Assembly: GCF_014836335.1 (NCBI RefSeq)
Contig: NZ_JACSRA010000031.1
Span: 1 to 53,250, forward strand
Length of the DNA: 53,250 bases
DNA from: Clostridium cibarium
Lineage (GTDB): Bacteria > Bacillota > Clostridia > Clostridiales > Clostridiaceae
Direction: 5' to 3'
This document shows positions 26,236 to 34,925 of the stretch, piece by piece. Every line of letters starts with the position of its first letter. Position 1 is the first letter of the stretch. The notes beneath the pieces were generated by a model, which worked only from the letters and a program-made list of their open reading frames with translations, was not told the DNA's origin and made no database searches. Made by a program: the position numbers and the translations under genes.

Positions 26236-26544
26236 TACAATTAACTACATTATTATACTTTTCTCGTCAAGATAAGTCAATGATTTCGCCTCAATTAAAA
26301 TGCATTTTTCCAACATATTTTTTATAAGATTTTTAAATTCAATATATTATTAAAAATTGTTTGAAAATATAACGCAAAAAATATTTTTTTCTTACTATTA
26401 TACCAATAAACTCCTCAAATTTCTATTGGTTTCTAATAGCCCTCATATGATTAGATACTAAGAGCCTTCTACACCATAAAAGACACATTCACACATGCTA
26501 CACCTAGAAGCACTTAATTCCATATATAATTTTAAAAAGAAGAG

Positions 26545-27117
26545 TTATCCAACTCTTCTTTCTGCCTCTTCATTCTCTATTACCTGGTTAAGCACTGAAT
26601 TAACTATACTGTTACATATAAATGCTGAATATAGCAAATCTTTTTCATATCCTTCTACTTCACTATACTCCTCCATATTATATTTAATAAACATCTCTAT
26701 ATCTTCTATCAATAAGTTCTCATCAATTAATTCAACAAAATTAAAATCCTTAGCTATTTTACTTAATTTCTGTTCATATGAAACATGTTTCTTTAAATCA
26801 CTTTTTAATCTCCATCTTTCACTATGTGCATAGCAAAAGAAATCGCAAAGAAAGTGACATACAACTCCAAGTTCGGCACTAAACTTTTTAATTCCATAAC
26901 TATAAAAAATTTCCTTTGATGTTAAACTGGACAAAAAATGAACTTTTTCTAAAATCATATTTATACTTTCATCATAAAAGTGTTTTTTTAATTTATATTT
27001 AGAAACATAATCTGGTTTCACATTTCCCCATATGAATTTCTTCTTATCTATTAAATTAAGTTTGTCTATGCTAGTTTGTCTTAAAATATTATTAGCTAAT
27101 ATCTTATGGGTATTCAT
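26545..27117 (-). CDS. Zinc-dependent phospholipase C-like protein
   Basis: A protein of about 190 residues, mostly helical, with the pattern HKILANNIL near the start, WGNVKPDY, then HFYDES, and LGVVCHFLCDFFCYAHSERW. The spaced His and Asp residues match the S1/P1 nuclease-phospholipase C fold that binds three zinc ions. No signal peptide is visible, so it is probably intracellular, unlike secreted alpha-toxin. The start is uncertain. ATG at 27117 is conventional but its AGAGGAT site is 13-14 bases away; TTG or GTG codons just upstream (to 27132) are alternatives. The function of such cytosolic homologues is unknown. Confidence 0.7.
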   Translation of the reverse strand: MNTHKILANNILRQTSIDKLNLIDKKKFIWGNVKPDYVSKYKLKKHFYDESINMILEKVHFLSSLTSKEIFYSYGIKKFSAELGVVCHFLCDFFCYAHSERWRLKSDLKKHVSYEQKLSKIAKDFNFVELIDENLLIEDIEMFIKYNMEEYSEVEGYEKDLLYSAFICNSIVNSVLNQVIENEEAERRVG

Positions 27118-27306
27118 TAGCAATGTTAACACATCCTCTTAATAATTAATAACTAATTTATATTATACACCAAATTCAAATTAATAATACTAGTAACTTT
27201 TTGTATATATATGCCTAACTTCCTAAACTACCTGCGGAATTATAGCTTTTCCATTGTACTTCATTAGATATTCATTAGGAAACAATGATATCATTCTAAA
27301 CATAAT

Positions 27307-27334
27307 AAAGTCACCATATTGCTATGATGACTTT
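27307..27334 (-). terminator. Terminator after the guanylyltransferase fragment
   Basis: AAAGTCA...TGACTTT arms with an inner CAT/ATG extension, just after the stop at 27338. On the minus strand the stem is followed by ATTATG, so the T run is weak. Confidence 0.5.
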
Positions 27335-27337
27335 AAA

Positions 27338-28156
27338 CTATAAATATTTTTCATATTTTTCATCCTTACACAAGTCATTTAATAAATGTTTTATTTCTTG
27401 ATCCTTATTTTTATCCATTACTAGTATTACATCTCCTGCATCAACAACCACCAAATCTTTTATTCCAAGTCCAATGATTAAATTTTTGGCCCCAAATATA
27501 GAACAGTTCTCACATTTCTCTAAATATACATTTTTAGATACACTATTACTACTATAACTTTCCAAAAATCTACTCAATGCAGTAAAGCTTCCTATATCGT
27601 CCCAAGAAAAATCACATTTGATTACATATGCCTTTCTAGTCTTTTGCATAACTCCGAAATCTATAGAAATACCATCAATTAATTTATATTGTTCTTCAAT
27701 TATATCTTCTTCATCTTCTTCCCCAATATGCTTGTATATTTCCATTAAACATTTATGCATACTAGGAAGATATTTTTCTATTTCTCTAAGAATAACATCA
27801 GCTCTAAAAACAAACATTCCTGAATTCCATAGATAAGTTCCCTTCACCAAAAAATCCCTAGCTACTTCTACATTTGGCTTCTCTGTAAATCTAGTCACTT
27901 TATGAGTTGGGATATCTCCTGCAATTCTCTGTCCCATTTCAATATACCCATATCCTGTTTCAGCTCTTGTTGGATCTATCCCTAATGTAATTATCCCTCT
28001 TCTTTTATTTGCAAGATCAACTGCTTGCTCTATAGTCTGCAAATAATTATTCGATCCTTCTATATAATGATCTGATGGAAGTACCACCATCACTGCATCT
28101 CCATCTTTTTTTAATAGTTTAACTGCCGAAAGACCTATACACGTTGCAGTCCCGTT
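27338..28156 (-). pseudogene. manC: Mannose-1-phosphate guanylyltransferase, C-terminal part, cut by insertion
   Basis: The frame is coherent from about 28156 to the stop at 27338, about 272 residues. It begins NGTATCIGLSAVKLLKK and continues with MVVLPSDHYIEG, TGYGYIE, FTEKPNVEVARDF, WNSGMFVFRAD and CDFSWDDIGSF. These are the middle and C-terminal motifs of GDP-mannose pyrophosphorylase. The N-terminal part with the GTP-binding GGxGTRLWPLS motif is missing. Just upstream of NGTAT the frame meets TAG and unrelated DNA. A serine-recombinase gene ends 30 bases away. The gene was therefore cut by integration, and the missing 5' part should lie at the other end of the element, outside the window. 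Excision would restore it. An internal ATG at 28093 might allow a partial protein. Confidence 0.85.
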
Positions 28157-28184
28157 CTAGACGTTATAGGTCATTTTACCTATA
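28157..28184. other. Left end of the integrated element (putative attachment site)
   Basis: Homology to the guanylyltransferase stops at about 28156. Next comes a dyad TATAGGT-CATTTT-ACCTATA (28165-28184), which ends exactly where the recombinase stop codon begins. Large serine recombinases bind such imperfect dyads beside the crossover point. The exact core dinucleotide cannot be fixed without the right end. Confidence 0.5.
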
Positions 28185-29738
28185 TTACGCCCTAAACTTA
28201 TAGAAAATCTCTACCTTCTTTTCTTTTGTAACCTTATTTTCAGAGACAATAATTTTATCAATTAACGTTTCAACTGTCATTCTTTCAAACTCTTCAAAGT
28301 TGAGTATTCTATCTATTTTATCCCTATATGCATTGTATATACTATCTTTATCACTAATCTTTGCAATTATAGAAATTACTTCATCTTTACGTTCTACAAG
28401 TATCTGCTGTTTTTTTTGTATTCCTGTAATTAAGATATCCGTATTTCTTTCATTTATAACTTCATTTAGTTTGTCCTCATAAACCTGTTGAAATTGCATA
28501 TCTAACTTCTTTAGATCCTTTTCAATATTTTTTAATTCTTTTTCATAATCATCTTGTTCATTATAAATTTTCCTTGCAGTATTGTATTCGTCTTCTTTAT
28601 TAACATATTTATTAACATAGTTTTTTAAATCTTTAATAATTGTTCGCTTCAAAAATTCTTCTTTCACTGAATGACTAGTACAACGACCTCCACCCATCTG
28701 ACTATTGGTACACTTATATCCTTCAAATTTCTTTCTATATGATACAGAACCTCCGCATTCATTACATTTAATCACAGTAGAAAATGGATGGATAACCCCT
28801 CCCTTATATCTGTGATTTTTTGCTCTTTTCTTCATTAGGCTTTGCACTTCCTCGAACATTTCTTTAGTTACTATCCCTTCAAAATCACAGCCATAAATCC
28901 AATCTTGTTCATCCGTAGTAACTATTTTTTTCACTTTATAACTTATCTTCTTCCATCTCTGCTGCACCATCATCCCTGCATACTTAGGATTAGTAAGTAT
29001 ATAATGAATTGAATTATTTGTCCAAATTCCAAACTTAGCCCTACCAAAATTCTTAACTCTTGCTGAAGGTGGTTCTATACCTTTTTTATTTAAATATGTT
29101 GCTATCTTTCCAAATCCCCAACCTTTGATATACAAAGAATATATCTCTTTAACAACATCAGTAGCTTCATCTTTTGATGGAATTAATTTTATTGTTTTAA
29201 CATTACCTTCATAATATTCCTCGAACATGTACCCATAGGGTGGTTTACTAGCTATACTTGAACCTCGAATCATCCTTTGTTTTAAAGCATCTCTAACTCT
29301 TCTAGAGCAATCTCTAATGTACATCTCATTTAGAATGTTTTTAAAAGGTATTATATCATTATATTCTTGGTCAGTATCAACATTATCTAGAACTGATATA
29401 AATCTTACTCGATTTACTTTAAAGTAATCTTCCAAGTAATAACCTGCTGTAACATAATTTCTAGAAAACCTTGAAAGATCCCTAGTCAATACCATATTTA
29501 TCTTACCCTTTTCAATATCTTCTTTCATTTTGATAAAACTTTCTCTATCAAAATTTGATCCTGAAAAACCTGCATCTTCATATGTTTCTACTAAATTATA
29601 TATAACATCACTATCAGATTTACTTTTATCAAGCAACCATTTTCTTAGGCTCTGAACTTGTGCAGGTATTGACTCTTGTTGCTCTTTTTTATCAGTAGAT
29701 ACTCTTGCATATATAGCGACATTCCAAATCTTTCTCAT
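28185..29738 (-). CDS. Large serine recombinase (distal of two)
   Basis: A protein of about 517 residues. The N-terminal resolvase domain has the catalytic Ser in VAIYARVSTDKKEQQ and the arginine motif LTRDLSRFSRN. The recombinase domain (IASKPPYGY to about 300) is followed by a zinc ribbon (CNECGGSVSYRKKFEGYKC...CTSH) and a coiled coil near 380-450. It should integrate and excise the element at the guanylyltransferase site, whose broken end lies 30 bp after the stop. The start at 29738 has GAGGTGA six bases upstream. A frame starting at 29759 is open but lies within that region. It overlaps or abuts the small ORF at 29749. Confidence 0.93.
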   Translation of the reverse strand: MRKIWNVAIYARVSTDKKEQQESIPAQVQSLRKWLLDKSKSDSDVIYNLVETYEDAGFSGSNFDRESFIKMKEDIEKGKINMVLTRDLSRFSRNYVTAGYYLEDYFKVNRVRFISVLDNVDTDQEYNDIIPFKNILNEMYIRDCSRRVRDALKQRMIRGSSIASKPPYGYMFEEYYEGNVKTIKLIPSKDEATDVVKEIYSLYIKGWGFGKIATYLNKKGIEPPSARVKNFGRAKFGIWTNNSIHYILTNPKYAGMMVQQRWKKISYKVKKIVTTDEQDWIYGCDFEGIVTKEMFEEVQSLMKKRAKNHRYKGGVIHPFSTVIKCNECGGSVSYRKKFEGYKCTNSQMGGGRCTSHSVKEEFLKRTIIKDLKNYVNKYVNKEDEYNTARKIYNEQDDYEKELKNIEKDLKKLDMQFQQVYEDKLNEVINERNTDILITGIQKKQQILVERKDEVISIIAKISDKDSIYNAYRDKIDRILNFEEFERMTVETLIDKIIVSENKVTKEKKVEIFYKFRA

Positions 29739-29748
29739 GTCATTCACC

Positions 29749-29922
29749 TCATTTATCATTTGGTAAATGACGATTGTGGGTACAGCTATTATACATCATA
29801 CAGTTAGCTTCTTCACTCGTTATTTTAAAATTTTTTAATTTTAATTCTATAATTTTTTTCATAAGTTTTTCAAACTCTTGCTCCCCGTTGTAGAAAACAA
29901 CTACAGGATCCTTTTTAGACAT
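29749..29922 (-). CDS. Small ORF between the recombinases (57 aa)
   Basis: Reads MSKKDPVVVFYNGEQEFEKL, then a basic helix and a polar tail ending NRHLPNDK. GGAGG lies seven bases before the ATG but is paired in the hairpin 29926-29975. The stop lies ten bases before the ATG chosen for the following recombinase. Tight spacing, a clean ribosome-binding site and a parallel small ORF before the other recombinase suggest a real gene, perhaps a directionality factor or accessory protein. No family is recognised. Confidence 0.65.
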   Translation of the reverse strand: MSKKDPVVVFYNGEQEFEKLMKKIIELKLKNFKITSEEANCMMYNSCTHNRHLPNDK

Positions 29923-29925
29923 TAA

Positions 29926-29975
29926 AATGCCTCCAGCATATATTGATAACTATATCATTATATGCTAGAGGCATT
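29926..29975 (-). promoter_or_regulatory. Hairpin that buries the small ORF's ribosome-binding site
   Basis: Two 17-base arms (AATGCCTCTAGCATATA and TATATGCTGGAGGCATT on the minus strand, one wobble) enclose a 16-base loop. The right arm contains the GGAGG of the 57-aa ORF. The left arm contains the TAG stop of the upstream recombinase. A ribosome finishing the upstream gene would melt the stem and free GGAGG, so translational coupling is likely. The TTTTA after the stem could also give weak termination. Confidence 0.6.
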
Positions 29976-31581
29976 CATTTTGTGATTCATTAATATCCTC
30001 GGATTGCTTCCGAATATTCCATATTATTTCTATTGTACCCGATTCAAAAATGTTTATCTGCTTAATTAATAGTCGTAAAATACTATTATCTATATCATTA
30101 AGGCTACTTAACCAATTAATTAAAGTTTTAATCCTTTGATTTAAAACTTTTACATTATTCTTTTTAATTGAAAGTATTTTAATCTGCTGCTCTATTTTTT
30201 TTATATTTTCTTCACAGTCCTTAATCAATAATTTATATATTCTCTCATTTATTATTTCTTCCTTATACTCACCATAAGTTTCTACTATCTTTTTATCTAA
30301 TTTCTTGATTTCATTGTTTAACCTATCAATGTGAGTATCAATTCTATCCATATAAAACATTTCGTTAGCAATTTGACCCACTTCATCTTTAACCATGTCC
30401 ATATCCCACTTTAGTTTATGTATATGATCTAAAACCATTTGTTTCAACTCTTCTTCCTTTACAAAATGAGTAGAACATCCTCCATTACTTTGTGAAGAAG
30501 CACATTTATATCCTTTATCTCTTTTTTTATAAACTAAAGTCTTACCACAATCCCCACATCTTAATACTCCTGAGAATAAATGAATCTCTCCTTTATTTCT
30601 ACTGCTAGTCCTACTTTTTATCAATTCCTGAACTTGTAAAAATAATTCTTGTGTTACTATGCCACTAAATCCTTCCCCTAAGATCCAACCTTCTTTATCT
30701 ACTTTAGTTATTTTTTTGTCTTCCCCACTATTTATGTAACCATTCTTTTTATATCTACCTTGTGCAAAAATACCTCCATATAAAGGGTTTTGTAAAATAG
30801 ATGCAATTGTACTTTTACTCCATATACCACCATTAGGAGAAATATATTTTTTTTCATTTAATATTTTAGCAATTTCACCGTAACCATTACCTTCTATATA
30901 TAATCGAAATATTAACCTCACTATTTCTGGTTTATCATCATTATCAACAATATAAATTCTCTTATATTTTAGATATCCTTCACCAAGAATTTTTTCTATT
31001 CGATATCCGTACGGAGCTTTAGACGCTATACTGCTACCTTTCTTCATTTTTACTTTATTTGCTTTTCGTACCTTTTTAGATATATCCTTACAATACTCTT
31101 CTGCTAAAACTGCTTTTTTAATCAATTCCAATCTATCTTCATTGGTATTTACAATCATGTCATCAAGAGCAATAAATATTACATTCTTTGAAATAAATAA
31201 ATTATATAATTTGTCCACAATTTCAACGCAATCACGTCCAAATCTATCCATATTTACTACTATAACTATATTCCTTTTTCCATTATTAATGTCTTCTAGC
31301 ATTCTCTGATACGCTGGTCTTAATTTATTTGTTCCAGAGATTCCTTCATCAATATATGTTTCTATAACTTCCTTATCTATGTTTATATCACTTAAAAAAT
31401 CATTTATATATTCCAATTGTCGCTGAACTGATGTATCCTTATCTCTCAAGTTTGATATTCTTGCATATACAGCAATTCTAACTTCTTGATTTATTATATT
31501 TGTAAATACTTTAGTATTTCTAAAGTCCCCAATTTTATAGTCTTCTTTTTCTATACTGTTAATAAATTCATTAATTTTCAT
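29965..31581 (-). CDS. Large serine recombinase (proximal of two)
   Basis: A 538-residue protein. The resolvase domain has the catalytic Ser in IAVYARISNLRDKDTS (near 43) and VVNMDRFGRDC. The recombinase domain follows (IASKAPYGYRIE; GGIWSKSTIASILQNPLYGG), then a zinc ribbon (CGDCGKTLVYKKRDKGYKC) and a long coiled coil. It shares its layout with the second recombinase but is clearly diverged, not a fresh duplicate. The ATG follows AAAGGAGATAAAGCTT and overlaps the end of the 54-aa ORF by 11 bases. Paired large serine recombinases are known, for example in SCC elements; the division of labour here is unknown. Confidence 0.93.
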   Translation of the reverse strand: MKINEFINSIEKEDYKIGDFRNTKVFTNIINQEVRIAVYARISNLRDKDTSVQRQLEYINDFLSDINIDKEVIETYIDEGISGTNKLRPAYQRMLEDINNGKRNIVIVVNMDRFGRDCVEIVDKLYNLFISKNVIFIALDDMIVNTNEDRLELIKKAVLAEEYCKDISKKVRKANKVKMKKGSSIASKAPYGYRIEKILGEGYLKYKRIYIVDNDDKPEIVRLIFRLYIEGNGYGEIAKILNEKKYISPNGGIWSKSTIASILQNPLYGGIFAQGRYKKNGYINSGEDKKITKVDKEGWILGEGFSGIVTQELFLQVQELIKSRTSSRNKGEIHLFSGVLRCGDCGKTLVYKKRDKGYKCASSQSNGGCSTHFVKEEELKQMVLDHIHKLKWDMDMVKDEVGQIANEMFYMDRIDTHIDRLNNEIKKLDKKIVETYGEYKEEIINERIYKLLIKDCEENIKKIEQQIKILSIKKNNVKVLNQRIKTLINWLSSLNDIDNSILRLLIKQINIFESGTIEIIWNIRKQSEDINESQNECL

Positions 31582-31735
31582 AAGCTTTATCTCCTTTCAT
31601 TTCTAATTCATTTTCTATCTCTTCATAACTATCACTTAATTTTATTGAAATAAAATTTATATAAATAGCTTCTATACTATTACTACCTTCGTACTTGTCT
31701 ATAACTTTACAATTTGAAATATTTATCTTTGCCAT
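31571..31735 (-). CDS. Small ORF before the first recombinase (54 aa)
   Basis: Reads MAKINISNCKVIDKYEGSNS, then a hydrophobic segment and an acidic end (SYEEIENELEM...KAYEN). GGGAAG lies eight bases before the ATG at 31735; another ATG six bases earlier is too close to it. Its last 11 bases overlap the recombinase start, so the two are coupled. The family is not recognised. The gap 31736-32031 upstream shows only AT-rich DNA with the promoters of the flanking divergent genes. Confidence 0.6.
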   Translation of the reverse strand: MAKINISNCKVIDKYEGSNSIEAIYINFISIKLSDSYEEIENELEMKGDKAYEN

Positions 31736-32031
31736 TTGCATCACTTCCCATCAACTTTTTATAGCCCTAACCTTTTACACAAAATTAATGAGTATTGCAA
31801 ATTTTCACTTCAAATAATTTTAATAAAATTTATTTTTAATTTTATTTCATCTAATGATTCCATAAAATTACGAGTTCCCCTTCAAAATTTATAGAAAAGA
31901 TTGAATTAACTTCCTAGAAAAGTTATTCTAAAAAACTATTCTAATAAATTGCTTTTCATTACTAACTAGTTAAAATGTATAAAATTAAAAAGTTTAAAAA
32001 ATGCTTATACAAATTTAAGGAGTGATTTAAT

Positions 32032-32418
32032 ATGGAACTAACACAGTCATTTATTAATACCAAATTAAAAGAAAATGGTGGTAAGTTACTAAATAATAGA
32101 TGGAGAAAATATTGGACACCTAATACTCCAACAACAGGATATTGCTATATTATCTCTGAGGCAATATATCATTATTATGCTGACATTAATTATACGCCCA
32201 TGTATATACCGCTTCCCCACAATAAAGGTACTCACTGGTTTTTAAAAAATAAACAAACTGGTACCATTCTCGATTTTACAGCTAACCAGTTTGATAAACC
32301 AATAGATTATACATTGGGAATAGGGTGTGGATTTATGAAAGGTTCTATTAGAACAAGTAAAGGATATATCTCTAAAAGAGGTCATGAAATCGCAAAACTC
32401 CTAGGTTTGATTAATTAA
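32032..32418 (+). CDS. Unrecognised 128-aa protein with a Cys-His-Asp pattern
   Basis: AAGGAG precedes the ATG by eight to nine bases. The protein has GYCYIISEAIYHYYADI (Cys near 38), GTHWFLKNK (His near 69) and GTILDFTANQF (Asp near 82). It ends with a lysine-rich tail. A Cys on a helix, then HW and LD on strands, is the order seen in papain-like and transglutaminase-like folds, so a small cysteine peptidase or acyltransferase is possible. This is a pattern inference only. It is the only plus-strand gene in the left part of the element and faces the minus-strand gene at 32503 across a shared terminator. Confidence 0.7.
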   Translation: MELTQSFINTKLKENGGKLLNNRWRKYWTPNTPTTGYCYIISEAIYHYYADINYTPMYIPLPHNKGTHWFLKNKQTGTILDFTANQFDKPIDYTLGIGCGFMKGSIRTSKGYISKRGHEIAKLLGLIN

Positions 32419-32447
32419 TAATAAATACTTTTCGTTACAATAAAATG

Positions 32448-32489
32448 GGCTACCGTCAAATAGAACTCCATATCTATTTGGCAGTAGCC
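32448..32489. terminator. Bidirectional terminator between convergent genes
   Basis: Seventeen-base arms with one mismatch (GGCTACCGTCAAATAGA and TCTATTTGGCAGTAGCC) enclose an eight-base loop, between the stops of 32032-32418 and 32503-33405. Confidence 0.8.
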
Positions 32490-32502
32490 TTATAAAAGTG
32501 AT

Positions 32503-33405
32503 TTACATGTTTATCAAAATATTATACACTTCATTAATACCTTCATTATGCAGAAATGGCTTCACCTGATTTATTACATTCTCTTTTAATGAATTTCTTT
32601 TGCTAATATGATCTTTTTCAGTAATTTTAATTCCCATAATGAACAATATAACATCTAATATAGCAACTGCAACTTCAATATCATTTGCTGTGAAAGTATA
32701 CTTCAATAAATCTTGAACATCTTTGTATTGCTCTATAAGATTACTGATATCAAATGTTTCTTGTTCATTTTCTTTCCTAATACCAACTTTTAACCATACT
32801 CTCTGATCTATGAATTTCAAACGCCCTTTTGTTGTCCTCAAATTGCTATAAATATTTGAAATTCTGCCCTTTTCATTATTTAAAACGTCTAAATCAAATA
32901 AATACAAAGAATATAACTCCTGGGCATGTTTTAAAATTAATTGTGAAAGATCTGGATTTATGTTCCTGATATAGATATATATATTCCTACTTGTCCAATA
33001 GCTTCTAACTACTGATCCTTCATTAGATACTAATTCTTTATCCAGTTTTTTATAATCCAAATACTCTTCTTCTTTGTCAGATTGAATAACTGTAAATGTA
33101 TCATACATGCATTTAACAACTATTTTTTCTATTTGAGTAAATCTTTTATTAATATAATCTTTAAAAAAGCCCTTATGCTTATCTAATATTGTCAAGCATG
33201 TGCTAGACCATGCATTTAAGATTACCATATCCTTAATTTCTAATAAGTCTGCTGTGCTTAATTTATTAATTACTTCTCTTACTTTAACACTATTCAAAAT
33301 ACGTTCTGTGATATTTTCATTTTGTGTTTTTCTATTTACTATAAATCCTTCATTAATACCATCTTCCTTTATAAATCCTTTTATTATATCTTTTATATTT
33401 TCCAT
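32503..33405 (-). CDS. Unrecognised 300-aa cytosolic protein
   Basis: A soluble, mostly helical, lysine- and isoleucine-rich protein without signal peptide or clear motif. It has a WSSTCLTILDKHKGF segment near 65 and SYWTSRNIYIYIRNINPD near 135. AAGGAGG precedes the ATG by about six bases, so it is surely expressed. It is monocistronic, with a terminator after it and about 300 bp of featureless AT-rich DNA (33406-33703) before it. A role in the element or in defence cannot be stated. Confidence 0.65.
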   Translation of the reverse strand: MENIKDIIKGFIKEDGINEGFIVNRKTQNENITERILNSVKVREVINKLSTADLLEIKDMVILNAWSSTCLTILDKHKGFFKDYINKRFTQIEKIVVKCMYDTFTVIQSDKEEEYLDYKKLDKELVSNEGSVVRSYWTSRNIYIYIRNINPDLSQLILKHAQELYSLYLFDLDVLNNEKGRISNIYSNLRTTKGRLKFIDQRVWLKVGIRKENEQETFDISNLIEQYKDVQDLLKYTFTANDIEVAVAILDVILFIMGIKITEKDHISKRNSLKENVINQVKPFLHNEGINEVYNILINM

Positions 33406-33703
33406 TAAAATTCCTCCTTGATATTTATGTTGGAATTTTATTTAATCTATTAATGCAATTTCAAGTAATAATTAGACATCAAAATATAATTTTATTAAGC
33501 AACTAAAAGAATATTTCCTATAATTAAAAATGGTTTTTATAATTATCAATTTGTTTCTATATGCCCCAATAACTATGCCTCAAATTAATTTGTATAGCGT
33601 TCCATGTAAAAAACTTATATCCCGTAAAGAACTCTGATACCCCTTTAACAACTTATTAATTATATATTTTATTCACCTTTTCAGTGCGAATATAAATTAT
33701 GCA

Positions 33704-33877
33704 CTATTCTTGTTGTAAAATATCCTTTAACGTTTTTTCCCTTGTTCTATAGTCTTGATTAATTCTACTTTCCATTTCTTCTATTCTCATAGAATTACAA
33801 ATGAATTCATATAAAAAATAATTCAATTCATTCTTTCCACCTTTTTCCCATACCTTTACAACCTCTTCATACTTCAT
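33704..33877 (-). CDS. Small hypothetical protein (57 aa)
   Basis: Reads MKYEEVVKVWEKGGKNELNY, then a helical charged tail ending TLKDILQQE. The ATG at 33877 is preceded by GAGAG and AGG. A TTG at 33898 would add seven residues. The size and charged helix suit a small element-encoded regulator or antitoxin-like protein, but nothing specific supports that. Confidence 0.45.
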   Translation of the reverse strand: MKYEEVVKVWEKGGKNELNYFLYEFICNSMRIEEMESRINQDYRTREKTLKDILQQE

Positions 33878-34020
33878 CTGCCTATTTCTCTCTTTCAATA
33901 ATTTATTTACTATCTTCTTTATCTAAACCACAGCTAATTTTAAATATTTCTAAAAAGTTATTAATATTTATTATACACCTAAATCAATTATATACTTTTA
34001 TAATAAACATTAAGTGTATA

Positions 34021-34049
34021 AATACAACATAGATCAAATATGTTGTATT
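34021..34049. terminator. Hairpin after the 34096 gene
   Basis: Perfect 11-base arms (AATACAACATA and its complement) enclose a seven-base loop 47 bp after the minus-strand stop. There is only a weak T run on the minus strand, so an operator role is also possible. Confidence 0.4.
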
Positions 34050-34095
34050 TATATACAATTATTTTTTGTCATTTTAAGATACAGAATATAATTAA

Positions 34096-34845
34096 TTATA
34101 TAAATCTTACTGGCTTCCCAGGTAATTTATTAAGCATCTGATTTGTTGTATATATATCTAATACTAATTTATTACTGCCAACTTCATCCGAAATGTAGTA
34201 ATTTGTACTATATACCTTAGCATTTTTAAACCCACATAATAAGTCCTCCAATTCAATAATATTTGTATTGGTATCATCATAATTCTTACAATATTCAGAA
34301 ATTCCTTTACTATTACAACCAGCTACGCATATGTGGTATCTTAAATTGCCCATATAATTTTTTATATCTGTAATGAATAAATTTGATTCATAGTTATCGT
34401 TTTTATTTTTGAAATAATTTTTTAACTTAGTCATAGGAAAATAGTACACAGTATTAGGCCACCATCCACCTGGTTCATCTTCATTTATATAGGCAAAAGA
34501 GTCCTTTTTTAGTATATTGCTTAATTCTTCATCTTCAAAACAATTATCAATACACATAAAAAAAAATTGAACTGGTTTAAACTTACTATTAATATATTCA
34601 TTATTTTTTTCTTTAAATTCTTCTAATTCAAGCACTTGCATTTTTATTGGAATTGATATTCCATTTTTTAAATATTTATAATCTATAGGATACCCCATAT
34701 ATTCAAAATCATTTTCCCCAAATCCATCTTTATTTTGTTTAATTCCTACTTTATACGCTGTCCCTATACTTGTAATATACTTATCTGGTATATTCTCCTT
34801 AACAAAATTCTGAAGTTGATCAAAACTAATAAAATTTAAACTCAT
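34096..34845 (-). CDS. Unrecognised 249-aa protein, second of a two-gene unit
   Basis: A soluble protein rich in Asn, Lys, Tyr and Phe. Notable segments are FKPVQFFFMCIDNCFEDEEL and DEPGGWWPNTVYYF (a conserved-looking Gly-Trp-Trp turn), RYHICVAGCNSKG, and the end LPGKPVRFI. The start at 34845 has AAGGATG six bases upstream; an ATG at 34854 lies inside that site. It follows the 95-aa gene at 34926 by about 80 bp. No family is recognised. A toxin/immunity or defence accessory role is possible but unsupported. Confidence 0.6.
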   Translation of the reverse strand: MSLNFISFDQLQNFVKENIPDKYITSIGTAYKVGIKQNKDGFGENDFEYMGYPIDYKYLKNGISIPIKMQVLELEEFKEKNNEYINSKFKPVQFFFMCIDNCFEDEELSNILKKDSFAYINEDEPGGWWPNTVYYFPMTKLKNYFKNKNDNYESNLFITDIKNYMGNLRYHICVAGCNSKGISEYCKNYDDTNTNIIELEDLLCGFKNAKVYSTNYYISDEVGSNKLVLDIYTTNQMLNKLPGKPVRFI

Positions 34846-34925
34846 ACTTATCATCCTTTCTTATGTTTTTTATGATATTCTTAATATTGCTTGTCATTTT
34901 TTCTATATATTACTTTAATTAATTA

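Noticed and set aside
28185..31581. Tandem recombinases as a recent duplication
   Set aside because: The two proteins share layout but differ throughout, including around the catalytic serine, so they are old, separate members.
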